A DNA stretch of 64,000 nucleotides from Sorghum bicolor (Eukaryota; Streptophyta; Magnoliopsida; Poales; Poaceae): the NCBI RefSeq assembly GCF_000003195.3, contig NC_012874.2, positions 62,811,768-62,875,767 on the forward strand. Direction: 5' to 3'. The notes under the pieces are model-generated. The model saw nothing but the letters and a program-made list of their open reading frames with translations. It was not told the DNA's origin and made no database searches. The translations under genes were made by a program, and so were the position numbers. Below are positions 12,232 to 23,620 of this stretch, one piece after another; position 1 is the first letter of the stretch, and the number at the start of each line of letters is the position of its first letter.

Positions 12232-14949
12232 TCAATTATCCTGGGATTCGTTGGGTGGCGTAGTCGGTACTTCCGGCGGCGCCTCCTCTTCATGTATGGT
12301 TATCTTCTCTTCCCACACGTGACTCGGTGCTATGGTCTTCTTTGGATAATTCTGTTTAAACTCTACGTCTTCTGACCTTACAACTTCTCCTTCATAGTCT
12401 GCCCATCCATCCTTGATGATTTGGCTCCTCTGGTTGCGGTTGCGTCGTTTTCTGACCTGCTTAGATTCTTCAAAGATGTAGTTAGGGTCAGTAAAATAAC
12501 GGCGTACCTTCTCTGAGGGGAAGTGCATATGGACTTCTCCGGTTCCAATGTAGATAATTGCTTTAACGGTACTGAGGAACGGTCTTCTAAGGATGATGGG
12601 CGGATCGTACTCATCTTCTTCCAGGTCAATAACTTGAAAGTCTGTGTAGACAAAATGATCGTCTATTTTGATAGAGACATCAGTTACTATTCCTTTAACC
12701 TCTCGAAATGTCTGATCTGCCATCTGGAGCTGAATGTATGTTGGTTTCAGGGGCATGGTTCCGAACAAGAGCCGATAGGTGACTGCGGCCATTATGTTGA
12801 CGCCCGATCCGGTGTCGCAAGTCGTCTTGTAGAAGTTGTATCCATTTATGGAGCAATAGATGCTTGGCATTCCTGGGTCGTCCTTCTTAGTCAAAAACGG
12901 TGACTTAAGTTGTTGATCTTGGCCTCCATGAACTGCAGTGACCATCTTAGCTGACTCGGTCCACACTTGCTTGTTCCTGTTTCTCCTGTTGGTCCTCTTC
13001 CTTGATTCACGTCTGGATTGATCTGGGATTTGTGTAGTCTTGTTCTTGAAGAAAAACGTCTCCTTCCTCCCTTTGATGTAGAAACTGATCTTGGCAGCAC
13101 TAGCGTAGATGACAGCTCCCGAGGTATTCAAGAATGGCCTCCCTAAGATGATAGGTGCTCTCTCATCATTACCGGTCTCTATCACCACGAAGTCTGCTAG
13201 GGCGTACAAGGTACCAACTCGGACACAAAGGTTCTTCAATATTCCTTTTGGAAAACTTATCGTCTGATCTGCAAACTGCAAACACATGGTTGTTTCTAAT
13301 AAAGGATATGTAAAGAATTTTTCATAGAGTACCCTAGGTATAATGTTGACGCTAGAGCCAAAGTCACAGAGTGCTTCTGGGACGTTCACCATGCCGATAG
13401 AAATCGGGATGACAGGGCGTCCTAGATCACCTCTCTTGACCGGTAGATGGTCAGTAGTAACTTCAGTGACAGGGTTACTCCAATTACCTGCATCAAACAT
13501 GTCTACAAGATTTGCAGATTCTAATCCTTCCGATTGTGATGGTATACCGGGGTTAGTAGCAGGAACAACAACAGCTATTTGATTTAACTGAGATTCAATT
13601 ATTTTATTAAAGCTAATTTGATTCTTGATGGCAGTAGAGAAATTATCCATTCTATTATTTATATTTTCTAACATTTTATCATTAGATGCCAATTTCTTAG
13701 ATAGGTTATCCATTAGCTTTCCTTGATTAGACACTAACTCTCTCAAAGGTGAAAAATTATTAGTATTGTTGTAAGAATTGTTACCTTGATAATTACCTGA
13801 GTAGTTAGGCCTCTGTTGATTCCAAACTTGATTTTGTTGAGGACGGTTGTAGTAGTTGTTGTTGTTATTGTTGATGTAGTTCACATCCTCAAGCATCTCA
13901 GGGCAGTGATTGCCTGAGTATCTAGTATCTCCATACTCGTCACAAGTCATGTGAGAGTCATAGATGTGCATAACTTCTTTCTTATCTCCGGCTCTATCAT
14001 CGAGCTTCTTCATGAGCAGGTCTAGCTTTGTAGATAGCATGTCTACCTCCTTGAGCTGATGCATACCTCCACCTCTCTTGCGTGTCTGGGTCCTCTCTTC
14101 CTTCCAGCCTTGATTGGACGCCATCTTCTCCACAAGAGCTGTGGCTTGTGATATGGTAAGTGATAGGAATGCTCCTCCGGCTGCAGCATCCATGATCTCT
14201 CGGGCACAGTTGCCGAGCCCATGATAAAACGTCTGCATTAGTAGCCAGCTCTCCATTCCATGATGGGGACATTCTAGGATATAGTCTTGAAAGCGCTCTC
14301 ATGCTTCTGGAACAGATTCATCATTTTGTTGCTGAAAACTTGTAATCTTCCCACGGAGAGCATTGGTCTTGCCCATGGGAAAGAACTTAGCCAAGAAGTT
14401 TGTTGAGCAGAGTGCCCACGTAGTATTCTTCTCCTTTGTAGCGTAGAACCACTGCTTCGCTCTCCCTAATAGTGAGAATGGGAAGAGACGAAGTAGTATA
14501 GCATCTCTGGGGACTCCTGATATGGTAAATGTGTTGCAAATCTCTAGGAAGTGTTGGAGATGAGCACTAGCATCTTCGTGTGCCTTCCCATAGAACTGGT
14601 TGGATTGCACCATGTTGATAAGTCCAGGCTTGAGCTCAAAGTTGCCATCGATCTCTGCAGCAGGTCCAGTGCGTATGTTGTCCGTAGTGGGAGCTGAGAA
14701 CTCACGGATCGATTTGTTCGCCATGGCTTCGGGCTCTGAAGACAAGTTCTGGTGATCTTCTTGATTGGATGAAGCTTCTTGCTGAAGTGTTGATGATCTC
14801 TTCTTGAGCTTGGCTCTTGTTTTTCTGAATAATGCTTCGGGATTGTCAACAAAATTTCCTAGAACATGTCTTCTATTCATACATTCCCCTGCATAAGATA
14901 AAATAGAAAATATCGGGATAAAACTGTATGAGAGAATAGATAAGCTCAA
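12232..14949 (-). CDS. Gag with two tandem retropepsin domains, one internal stop
   Basis: One frame runs from about 14949 to 12232 with a single TGA at 14299-14301. The N-terminal part has the retrotransposon Gag core (FPFSLLGRAKQWFY, then FLAKFFPMGKTNALRGKI), which packages the RNA in virus-like particles. After the stop come the Gag C-half, an Asn-rich linker, and a knuckle-like CDEYG...NHCP that lacks the full CCHC set. Two aspartic-protease units follow. The first is centred on CDFGSS (Asp codon near 13365) and ends with PIILGRPFL; the second is centred on CDTGSG (Asp codon near 12816) and ends with PIILRRPFL. They are about 183 residues apart. The first has the D-[non S/T]-G form common in Athila-type elements, the second the canonical DTG. 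The start is uncertain: Met codons near 14880 or 14723 fit better than the first open codon. Confidence 0.85.
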
Positions 14950-15014
14950 TCATATTAGTGATGCGAATGATAACTCGAAAATCTATATCCATTCTTGATT
15001 AGTAATCAACCTTC

Positions 15015-15033
15015 TCCGGCAATGGCGCCAAAA
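15015..15033 (-). promoter_or_regulatory. primer-binding site, tRNA-Asp-like
   Basis: Directly inside the 5' LTR (after a short AGCATT spacer) the minus strand reads TTTTTGGCGCCATTGCCGG. It resembles the complement of a tRNA-Asp 3' end, as used by Athila and Tat lineages. The tRNA assignment is from memory of the family. Confidence 0.7.
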
Positions 15034-15038
15034 ATGCT

Positions 15039-17637
15039 TGTTGGGTATTCTTAACATCATTACCAAAAGTAGACAGTTTTCTAATTCTAGTAACGGTGCG
15101 AAAAATGCCAAACCTATCCCTCATACCACTTAAGCCAAGTTGTCATCCCCAGCATGACATGAGAGACGCGGTATTGAAATATACAATTGCTCTTCTAAAT
15201 AAATAATGAATGGGATCTGCAAACGCATAGATTAATACCGATGTAGCATTTTAACCGGGAAGTATTCCAGGTATCGTTATTTATATTTTTACCACTGGGA
15301 AGGGATTAGCAATCATCAATATTGATTACAGAATAGAATATGAGATTGAGTATCTATCATTGCATATATAATTGAGAACATTGTATCTAACTCTTTCATA
15401 CAGGGATAAGTGTCACATAAAAGATATATGAAGTAATGAATAGTGACAAAGATAATTAATCTGATCAGCATAACTTAGCCACATATAAATATGATAAGCA
15501 CCACAATTAGATACTCTAGAAAGTTATTAGCATGGTATTAGAACGAACTACAAGAATATTTCCTAAGTTATTCTCAACTATATAGTCGAGCATTATCATA
15601 GTTAGTGCAAGCATACTTAGCAATCATTGTGAGACTAGACTATGCCCATGCATAGTGATATTAGCAAGGTAAATGAGAAAGGAAAAAGTCTACATAACCC
15701 CCCAAACTATCTAGGGTGGAATACTTCACCCCCCAAACTATAAAACCGGATATTCTACCCCCTGAACTTTTAAAACCGGTCAAATAACCCCCTTGAGTGG
15801 TTTTAGAGGGTGGTTTTGTCTTTTTCTTTTTTATTTATTTCCGCTGAATCTTTGAAAAATCAAAATAAATCACAGAAAAATCATAAAATAAAACATTCAA
15901 TTTTTTTGGACTCCTGGTGAGTAGATCTACATAGTGAATATATAATATGATATACTTTAGTACAAAGTTTTTTCTGTAGCTTTAAATCTATGTTTTTCTG
16001 TAATAAATTAGAATAATTCATATATGTAGTTTCTATAGTCCAATTGTGGTAAAATTTTTATGGTAGGCTCATTATTGTTTGCTTGAACTGTGGTAAAAAT
16101 TTTATACTCATTGGATCACATATAACTTAGTTATATATAAAGCATAGATTTAACAAGAATAAAATTAATAAATCTATAACTAAATTATGCTTCATCCAAT
16201 GGATACGAAACTTTTACCATAGTTCAAGCATACAATAATGAGCCCACCATAAAAAATTTACCACAATTGAACCACAGGAACTACATATATGAATTATTCT
16301 TTTTAATTATAGAAAAAAATAGATTTAAATCTACAAAAAACTTTGTACTAAAGTATACCATATTATATATTCATTGTGTAGATCTACTCATCAGAAGTCC
16401 AACAAAATTGAATTTTTGATTTTATAATTTTTCTGTGATTTATTATGATTTTTTAAAAATTGAGCGGAAATAAATAAAAAAGAAAAAGACAAAACCACCC
16501 TCTAAAACCACTTTAGGGGGTTATTTGACCGGTTTTGAAAGTTCAGGGGGTAGAATATCCGGTTTTATACTTTGGGGGATGAAGTATTCCACCTTAGATA
16601 GTTTGGGGGGTTATGTAGACTTTTTCCAAATGAGAAACATAGCAATCACTCTCCTGTAATAATATTGCTCTGCCATCCCAATACATGAGAGGGGGACTAT
16701 ATAAGAATCAATGAAGCTGTCACTATCACGAACTACCCCACGATCTGGCATATTGGGTACAATCGCAGATAAATACGGTATAAGCACCACGCTTACACAA
16801 TATCTATCATTTACCCATGGATCCGATGGATAAACGCTATACGATCCTAAACATGTATATAAATCCAATCTAACTAAGCCAAGTACATCACTATGATAAA
16901 CTAAGAACAATATAATCTTGAATATAAACAAGTAGAGCAAAGTCATAAGCAATATATTGAAGCAGAACAAAGTCATATTCATAATATTGAAGAACAAAGA
17001 TAATTAGAAGAACAATTAGAAGCACAATTAGAGAATTACCAAGAATCCTCTTGAGAGATCTGGAAACCAATCGAAGATTGACTCCTTCTAGTTCTAATCC
17101 TATGTAGCTATGTTAATCTAGATGTCTAATTGATGTGGTGGCTCTAATCTTGATCAGAGGCTTCTTCTCCCTTGAGGAATAATGAATTAGGGTTGAGAGG
17201 CTCTCTCCTCCAGGGGCCAGAGGGTCTGGTTTTATAGTCCCTTCAAGTGAATATGGGCCGTTGGATCAAACTGACATAGATTGAACGGTTATCCTTGATC
17301 CTTTAGGTCGGTGGAGATCTTCCCCGAAACGGAGTCCTCATTGGACTCAGCAGGAGGGCGGGCGCCCAGTGCCTGGCCCCGTTCGGCCTCCGCTTCCTTC
17401 CCGTGGCTTCTGGAGTCTGCTAGATGTAAGATAATTGCGCGGCACATTAATATCTCTATGTAATCCCGACGTGTGGGCCTTTTTTCCGTATTTCCTGATA
17501 ACCCCCTGCAGAAATAGACAAACACCAAAACTCGTGGAATTCTGTCAGATAAAACCCTAAGTCTAGATGTTGATTTCATTTGTATCATTTTCTTTGTTTA
17601 TTTGATAATTAAATTTGATACTTAATGACCGTCAACA
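15039..17637 (-). repeat. 5' LTR of Athila-like element, with nested MITE
   Basis: This LTR matches 8459-10100 throughout except for the 947-bp insertion at 15681-16627. A minus-strand TATAAAA at 17230-17236 is the likely promoter for the element's transcript. Confidence 0.9.
15681..16627. mobile_element. Mutator-type foldback MITE, nested in the 5' LTR
   Basis: The 947-bp insert begins GGAAAAAGTCTACATAACC and ends with the inverse copy. The inverted arms are very long: matching blocks (CCCCCCAAACTATC, AACCGGT..AATAACCCCC, AACCACCCTC, and the AT-rich core) run inwards for several hundred bases. AAATGAGAAA occurs at 15671-15680 and 16628-16637, and only once at the matching place in the other LTR (near 9091-9100). 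A 9-10 bp duplication with long inverted arms fits Mutator-like MITEs. No transposase is encoded. Confidence 0.88.
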
Positions 17638-17642
17638 GGCAC

Positions 17643-18660
17643 AAAATTACTGTTGTAGCTTTCACTCAAAAGTATTCAGGCTGTTGTATTTTTCACAGGG
17701 AACAAAGGTACTTCTAGCTAGTTCATCTAAGGACAACATAAAGGTAAAGTTGGAAAGGGTCGAGATGGATTCCTATGGCTTTTGGGTCTTATGCTGAGAA
17801 GATAAACTACACTTTTATTTGCTTACTTCGGGCATCGGATCACACCTGGACTGCCAGGGAAGGCTGGCCTATGTTGCTCTATGCCATACGTGGACGTGGG
17901 AGATTACGAGGAACGGACTGGGCTATCACCACCTGCCACAGGCTCCCATCACATATATCTCTTACAACTCTACTAGCTATCTAGGCCCTAAGCCCTTGGA
18001 ATGATGCTCAAGTGGGAGTGCTATGTGCCTTGAGGAGGTGTGTTATAGAGGAGGGGTTGCCCCTCTATTTATACAGGGAGCATGGTGGTGCTAGGAGCTA
18101 TTCTTGGTGGGAAGACATAGCTGCATCGCCTTTGCATTGCCTCGCCACCGTCTTCATGTGGCATATTGTGGGGTGGACATGCATCATGTGTTGGTGGTGC
18201 TTTGCCCCGGTGGAGTCGAGTTGATGGGCGTCTTTGTTATTCCTTTGCACAAATCAGCATTAGAAAGTGCATTTCGATGAATTTCTCCATGTACTTGTCT
18301 TGGCCATTTTCTCCATTTGCTTAGCCCTGATTTGGCTTGGTAGTAGGCCTTCCCCCCACTTAGGCTCTTTTGATTTACGCAATATGGTGTCACGCTTTGT
18401 TTCTTTACGCATTTTCAATGTGTTTTCCATGTATTCAATAAATGCCCTCCTATAATTTGTCGAACACCAAAACTTGTGGAGATTGTTAGTTCTAAAGCCA
18501 TATTTCTAAGTTTAGTGGTAGTATGCTAGGATTTTATGCAACTATTGGTGGTAAAATATCTGAGTTAAGCACTGCCAATAGTAAACTAGATCGTGGCCCC
18601 CATGCGTAGGGTGTGGCACGTGTAGTGTTGGTTTTGCGGTGTAGGACATCATTGCAAACA
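17643..18660. other. degenerate repeat sequence, no gene
   Basis: Several short open frames exist, but none is conserved to my eye. A stretch near 18050-18075 has CTCTATTTATACAGG, a minus-strand TATA-like word of the sort seen in LTRs, and 18465-18490 resembles the AACACCAAAACT block of the neighbouring LTRs. Old LTR debris is likely. Confidence 0.35.
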
Positions 18661-20430
18661 GATCACTACGTACAACACAGAAGAGTCTCAAATGGAGGGT
18701 GATCCCACCTCATTTGAAGAATCCATGAGAAGCGATCATTCATCAAAGTGGCTTAAAGCCATGGAAGATGAATTGGAATCAATGAGGACTAACGAAAATA
18801 GTAGGGTGCAAATGGGTCTACAAAACAAAATGTGTCTCCCAAATGAATATTGAAAGGTATAAAGCGCGACTTCTGGCAAAAGGTTTCACACAAAGGGAGG
18901 GAAGTGATTACAATGAGATATTTTCTCCAGTCTCATGTAAATATTCCTTCAGAATCATAATGGCTTTAGTGGCACATTATGATTTAGAGTTACATTAGAT
19001 GGATGTAAAGACGACATTCCTCAATGGAGATTTGGAGGAAAACGTTTACATGGCACAATAGAAAGGTTTTGTCATGGAAGGTAAAGAACAAATGGGATGC
19101 CGCTTAAAGAAATTGATTTATGGGTTGAAGCAAGCTTCAAGATAGTGGTACTTGAAGTTTGACAAAACCATAAAGCATTTTGGGTTGAAAGAGAACACTG
19201 AGGACAATTGCGTATATTCAAAGTTTAAGAGTGGAAAGTTTATCTTCCTAATCCTGTATGTGGATGATATCCTAATTGCTAGTAGTGATATCAGTCTACT
19301 ACTGGAGAGAAAGAAGTTTTTGTCCTCAAAGTTTGACATGAAAGATCTTGGTGAAGCTTCATTTGTTTTGGGCATAGAAATTCACTGAGATAGAGAAAAA
19401 GGGGGTACTAGGACTGTCACAAAAGACATATATAGAAAAGATTCTAAAGAAGTATAATATGCACAAATGCAGTGCATCACCAGCACCCACTATCAAGGGC
19501 GACAGATATGGGGATTTTCAATGCCCTAGGAACCAATATGAGCTCAATCAAATGAAAGTGGTTCCATATGCTTCTGCTGTCGGAAGCTTACAGTATGCTC
19601 AAGTCTGTTCGCGCTCTGACTTAGCATTTGTTACTGGGTTACTTGGCAGATTCCAAAGCAATCCAGCATAGGAACACTAGAAATTGGTAAAGAAAGTCTT
19701 GCATTATTTGCAAGGCACAAAAGGCCTCATGCTGACGTATAGAAGGTTAGAATCCTTGCACATAGAAGGGTACTCGAATTATGATTATGCGGGAGATGAT
19801 AGAAAATCCATGTCTGGATATGTCTTCACTCTCGCATGGGGAGCTATTTCATGGAAAAGCTCAAATCAAACTGTCACTACATTGTCCTCAATGTATGCCG
19901 AGTTTGTATCATGTTATGAGGCAACAGGGCAGGTGAACTGGTTATAGAAGTTCCTATCCGGTTTAAAGGTGGTCGACAACATAGATGAACCACTAAAGTT
20001 ATACTGTGACAATGATCCAGTAGTACAATATGCTCACAACAATAGGTCAAGTGGTGTTGCCAAACACATTGATATAAAGTATTATCTTGTGAAGGACAAA
20101 GTCTGGGATCAAATCATAAGTCTTGAGCATGTAAGGACTAAAAAGATGCTCACGGGTCCGCCTATAGAAGGCTTACCACCCAATGTGTTCAGAGAACACA
20201 TAGCCGACATGGGTTTTAGGGAAAGCCTGTGATTCCTGGACTATAAATGGCCCAAAGTTAAAGTTACTGTTTCAGATCAGAGACATGTATTGTAGCTGTC
20301 AAATCTATCAGTGATAGACTATGACGATAAAACATGCTCTATGCCCTCATCTGTGATGGAACGAGTAAAAAGGAAAGTGTTAAAGTGAAAGTTTAAATGT
20401 TAAAGTAAAAGTTGAGATGAAGGGGGCGAA
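18660..20430 (+). pseudogene. copia Pol fragment (RT and RNase H), disrupted
   Basis: This is the 3' half of a Ty1/copia polyprotein, very similar to the copy at 27395-28960. Recognisable parts are the RT start (EGDPTS...), the RT core with YVDD at 19257-19268 followed by the DMKDLGE and VLGIEIH blocks, the YASAVGSLQYAQVC block at about 19565-19610, and RNase H with YCDNDP near 19999-20020 and the KHIDIKYY block near 20064-20090. Stops and frame changes are frequent (for example near 19388, 19670 and 19947). The 5' half of the element is missing. Confidence 0.85.
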
Positions 20431-20933
20431 TGTTAGGATGATCTCTCACCGATTAGGCCCAAAGCCCTAATTGGGCCTTGACTCGCGCCCTAATCGGGGG
20501 CGCCTAGCCCATCTATGGCTGGAGGGCCCCTGTCACACTGCGCTATAAATAAAGGTGGGGGCCGGCGGCTCTCAGTACGAGGTTCACCATGAGCCGCCAC
20601 ACTCCACCGACAAACCCTAGTCGATCTACAGTGGGCGCACAGCCAGTGACAGGAAGCACCTCTAGCACCGCCACTGCAATGCATCACCCTCTCCATCTCC
20701 GGTCGCCACTGCACCACCGAGTCTACATCAACCGTCGCTGCCCTAGCGCAGATCAACCACTGAAGTGATGGCCTCCGGATCTTCCACTGCAACTGCACCC
20801 GCTTCCTCTAATGCTTTGCACCCCTCCACACTACTCCATTCTTCTGGATCTTGTTCTAGTACTATTGTTCATCCCAATAAAAGGCTTGTTTCCCATCCTA
20901 GAACTACTGCTAGTTGATCCTAGAGTTGTAACA
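20431..20933 (+). repeat. 3' LTR of truncated copia element
   Basis: The LTR starts TGTTAGGATG right after a purine tract GAAGGGGGCGAA and ends GAGTTGTAACA. It shares the GGGCCTTGACTCGCGCCC and ATCGGGGGCGCC blocks and the CTATAAATAAAGG promoter block with the copia LTRs at 24301 and 29160, so it belongs to the same family. With no left LTR the target duplication cannot be tested. Confidence 0.75.
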
Positions 20934-21143
20934 GGGAATGATGCAACCGTTTGAAGCTGGCGTCAAACAAATAAAATTAGCCATTGGACTAGGTTTGAAG
21001 CCTGTGAGCGGTGTTTTTAAGCTCTTGATCTTAATGGAGATGATGCTTTTTTCTAGGTGCATAATGGTTGGATGCTCTCAGCGAGGGACATTTTTCTAGG
21101 GGACCTAGTATAATTCTGATTGGTGCGTTATAGTGGAGATAAT
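20934..21143. other. intergenic, nothing recognised
   Basis: No coding or structural signal was seen between the copia 3' LTR and the start of the duplicated segment. Confidence 0.3.
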
Positions 21144-22045
21144 GAAAATGAGATCATATCTAGAAATTGGTGCCAACTGCTGATCAACAGGTTACCCCTT
21201 CAGGGTCGATGCTTGTCACATCCAACTGTTGAGGATGGTCCCAAGTGTGTTTTGTTGCTTGTCGCATGGATTGAGGGCACAAAGCGGCATTTTAGGGGGG
21301 TTGGGCGTCCTCCCTAGTGTCGGTTGACCCTAAGGTTACCTGTTTTGTCCCACCTCTTCTGTACTTTGCAAATATACTAAAATAATATATGTACATATGA
21401 AACCAAGTTATCTGTGTAAAATCATGTTGTGCTTATTTTCTTCTAGAGATGGTGCTTTCCTGACGGTTATGACTATGTAAAACCATGACAAAGTTACAAT
21501 CAACAATTTTGGTAGTATAATGTATAAAGTATGTGGTTTAAATAATCCTATTATTATTGGTGTAAAGTGTTTTTCAAGAGTGTATGTATAGCTAATAAAT
21601 CTCTGGTGCCTCTAGTTTCATCAACCGGTTGTCCTAAGTATAATAGGGATGTGTATTTCTTGTCTATATTGCATAATGAAATATAAATGATAAATCACAG
21701 CAATGAATACTTTACAATTAAGGACAACTCTTGATGAAACAAGAGTTTCATCCAAAAGTTAGCAAATGCCAACATGGTTTACATTTTAGGAAATTGGTAA
21801 TTAAGGTATAAGGAAATTATCTTGATGTGAGTATTTATATTTAAGTGCCCATTAGAATCCATTATATAAGTGTAATATTCTTTAGCACCAGCCACCCCTC
21901 ACTGTCTGTTGCTTCGTGCATGACAGAAGCATATAGAAAAGATTAATAAAAGCAATCCACAAATATGTCAAATAATAAGCGTGGGTTTCCTTTGAACCTC
22001 GAAGTAGGCGATAGCCGCTGCTGTCTTGCCTTACCAAACGTGTGG
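21144..22045 (+). repeat. tandem duplication, copy A
   Basis: Copy A shares an ordered set of blocks with copy B: the CAACAGGTTACCCCTT / GATGCTTGTCACAT block at 21187-21220, GACCCTAAGGTTACC near 21326, the GACGGTTATGACTATGTAA block near 21462, the GTTTCATCAAC..GGT..GTCCTAAGTA block near 21617, TGCCAACATGG near 21767, and the TTTGAACCTCG.AGTAGGCGATAG block near 21991. It is non-coding and ends abruptly before any UGT exon. Confidence 0.75.
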
Positions 22046-22095
22046 ATTTCCTATGTATATTTCACTACTTACATTTATAGAATGCACTCTAATGA

Positions 22096-23620
22096 AAATG
22101 AGTACACATATCTATGAATATTGGTGCAAACATTCAATCAACAGGTTACCCCTTATGGACGATGCTTGTCACATACAACGGTTGATGATGGTCTAAGTGT
22201 GTTTTCTTGCTTGTCACATGAATTCATGACACAAAGCGGGATTTTAAGTGGGTTGGGTGTCCTGCTCCTGCCTAGGATCGACCGACCCTAAGGTTACCCC
22301 TTTTGTCCCGACTTCTCGTGTGTTTTACTTGTATACTAATAACACATGTACATGTGAAACCAAATTATTTGTATAAAATATGATCATGTTGTGCTCATTT
22401 TCTCTAGAGATCAGGCTTTGTTGACGGTTATGACTATGTAAGACCATGACGAAATTACCAACCCCCGTAGAAAGCAACAATAGAAACACGTGACATATTT
22501 GCAGAAATAGAAAATTTAGGTGCAATAGGAAGGAATGCTGTCACCAGGGTGGGTAAAGGCTCATATAGATATCAGGTGCCCACATATATAGAGTCAAAAG
22601 AGTGATTGAGTCCGAGGGAGAGGGAGGTCTTCTTTGGGCTCGAGAGATTGAGTATAGATGGGGCCACACAAGTTGGTTAGTTTGCCGTTGGGGAATTGAT
22701 TCAAAAGGGAAGGACTTATTCTCAACGAAAAAAGTGCTCTATGAACTGTATGTGAAAGTTGTTTTTCATCATACGGCTGTGTTCACCTAACTCCACTCTC
22801 GGCTTGGATTATATATATCCATTTAGTTCGATCTCGGCCCTTACTGGTGGAAAGTATTTTTCAAGAGTGTATATGTATAGCTGATGATAAATCACCGGTG
22901 GCTGTAGTTTCATCCAGTGACGGACCCAACACTATAACCACTAGGGCTATTGCCCTAGTCTTTAGCCCTTAATTGCAGTGGACAAATTATATCTTTTCTA
23001 TAGCTAAGCAAAATTAGCACTGATGTCTAATGCAATGGCCCTAATTTGTGGCCAATCCTAAGTCCGCTCCTGGTTTCATCAACAGGTCGTCCTAAGTAAA
23101 ATACTGACGGGTATTTCTTGTCTATTGTGCATAATTAAATATAAAAAAATGATATAAATCGTGGCAATTAATTACCCGGGCAACTTTTAAAACCTAGCGA
23201 ATGCCAACATGGCATATATTTTGGGAACCTAGCAACTAAGATATAGAGGGAAATGGTTATGAGAGGATGCTTATCTTGATATGAGTATATATATATAATT
23301 AAAGAGAAAATTTGCTACAGGACATATGCTAATTTATAATGATACTAGGCAAATTCCGCTCATTGCGATGTCTATCAACATATTACGCATTTTAACAGTG
23401 TACTGCAGCAAAATGTCTATCAGAAATTCAGAATATTAGTGTAATATTCTTTAGCACTCAGCCAACCACTGTTTTGCTTCCTGCATAACACATAAGCATA
23501 AATAAAAGATTGATAAAAGCAATCAGCAAATATGCGTCAAATAATTAGCGTGGATTTCCTCTGAACCTCGCGGTAGGCGATAGGTAGCTGCTGGAGCCGT
23601 TCTCTCCTTGCCAAACGCGT
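22096..23620 (+). repeat. tandem duplication, copy B (UGT upstream region)
   Basis: Copy B repeats the blocks of copy A in the same order over a longer span and leads directly into the 5' leader of the UGT pseudogene. It is longer because of later insertions, including the hAT MITE at 22915-23072 and an unshared stretch around 22460-22850. This copy is probably the ancestral promoter region of the glycosyltransferase. Confidence 0.75.
22915..23072. mobile_element. hAT-type MITE, 158 bp, with 8-bp TSD
   Basis: The ends are CAGTGACGGACCCA and, as reverse complement of the right end, CAGGAGCGGACTTAGG. GTTTCATC at 22907-22914 and 23073-23080 forms an 8-bp duplication. Copy A of the duplication shows the empty site with a single GTTTCATC (21617-21624), which proves the insertion. 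Confidence 0.88.

Larger units (their letters stand above)
8459..17637 (-). mobile_element. Athila-like Ty3 retrotransposon, gag-protease only
   Basis: This is a complete LTR element on the minus strand. The 5' LTR is 15039-17637 and the 3' LTR 8459-10100, both starting TGTTG and ending CAACA. The left LTR is 1,642 bp. The right one is 2,599 bp and becomes exactly 1,642 bp once the nested MITE and one copy of its duplication are removed. By eye the LTRs differ at roughly 20-30 sites. The primer-binding site at about 15015-15033 reads TGGCGCCATTGCCGG on the minus strand, similar to the tRNA-Asp type used by Athila and Tat lineages. The purine tract next to the 3' LTR is GGTAAGCTTGGGGGAGTT (10101-10118). 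Coding capacity is limited to gag and protease; no RT, RNase H or integrase frame exists, so movement would depend on another element. Confidence 0.9.
8454..17642. repeat. 5-bp target duplication GGCAC around Athila-like element
   Basis: GGCAC at 8454-8458 and GGCAC at 17638-17642 directly flank the TG...CA ends of the element, which fixes its boundaries exactly. Confidence 0.93.
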
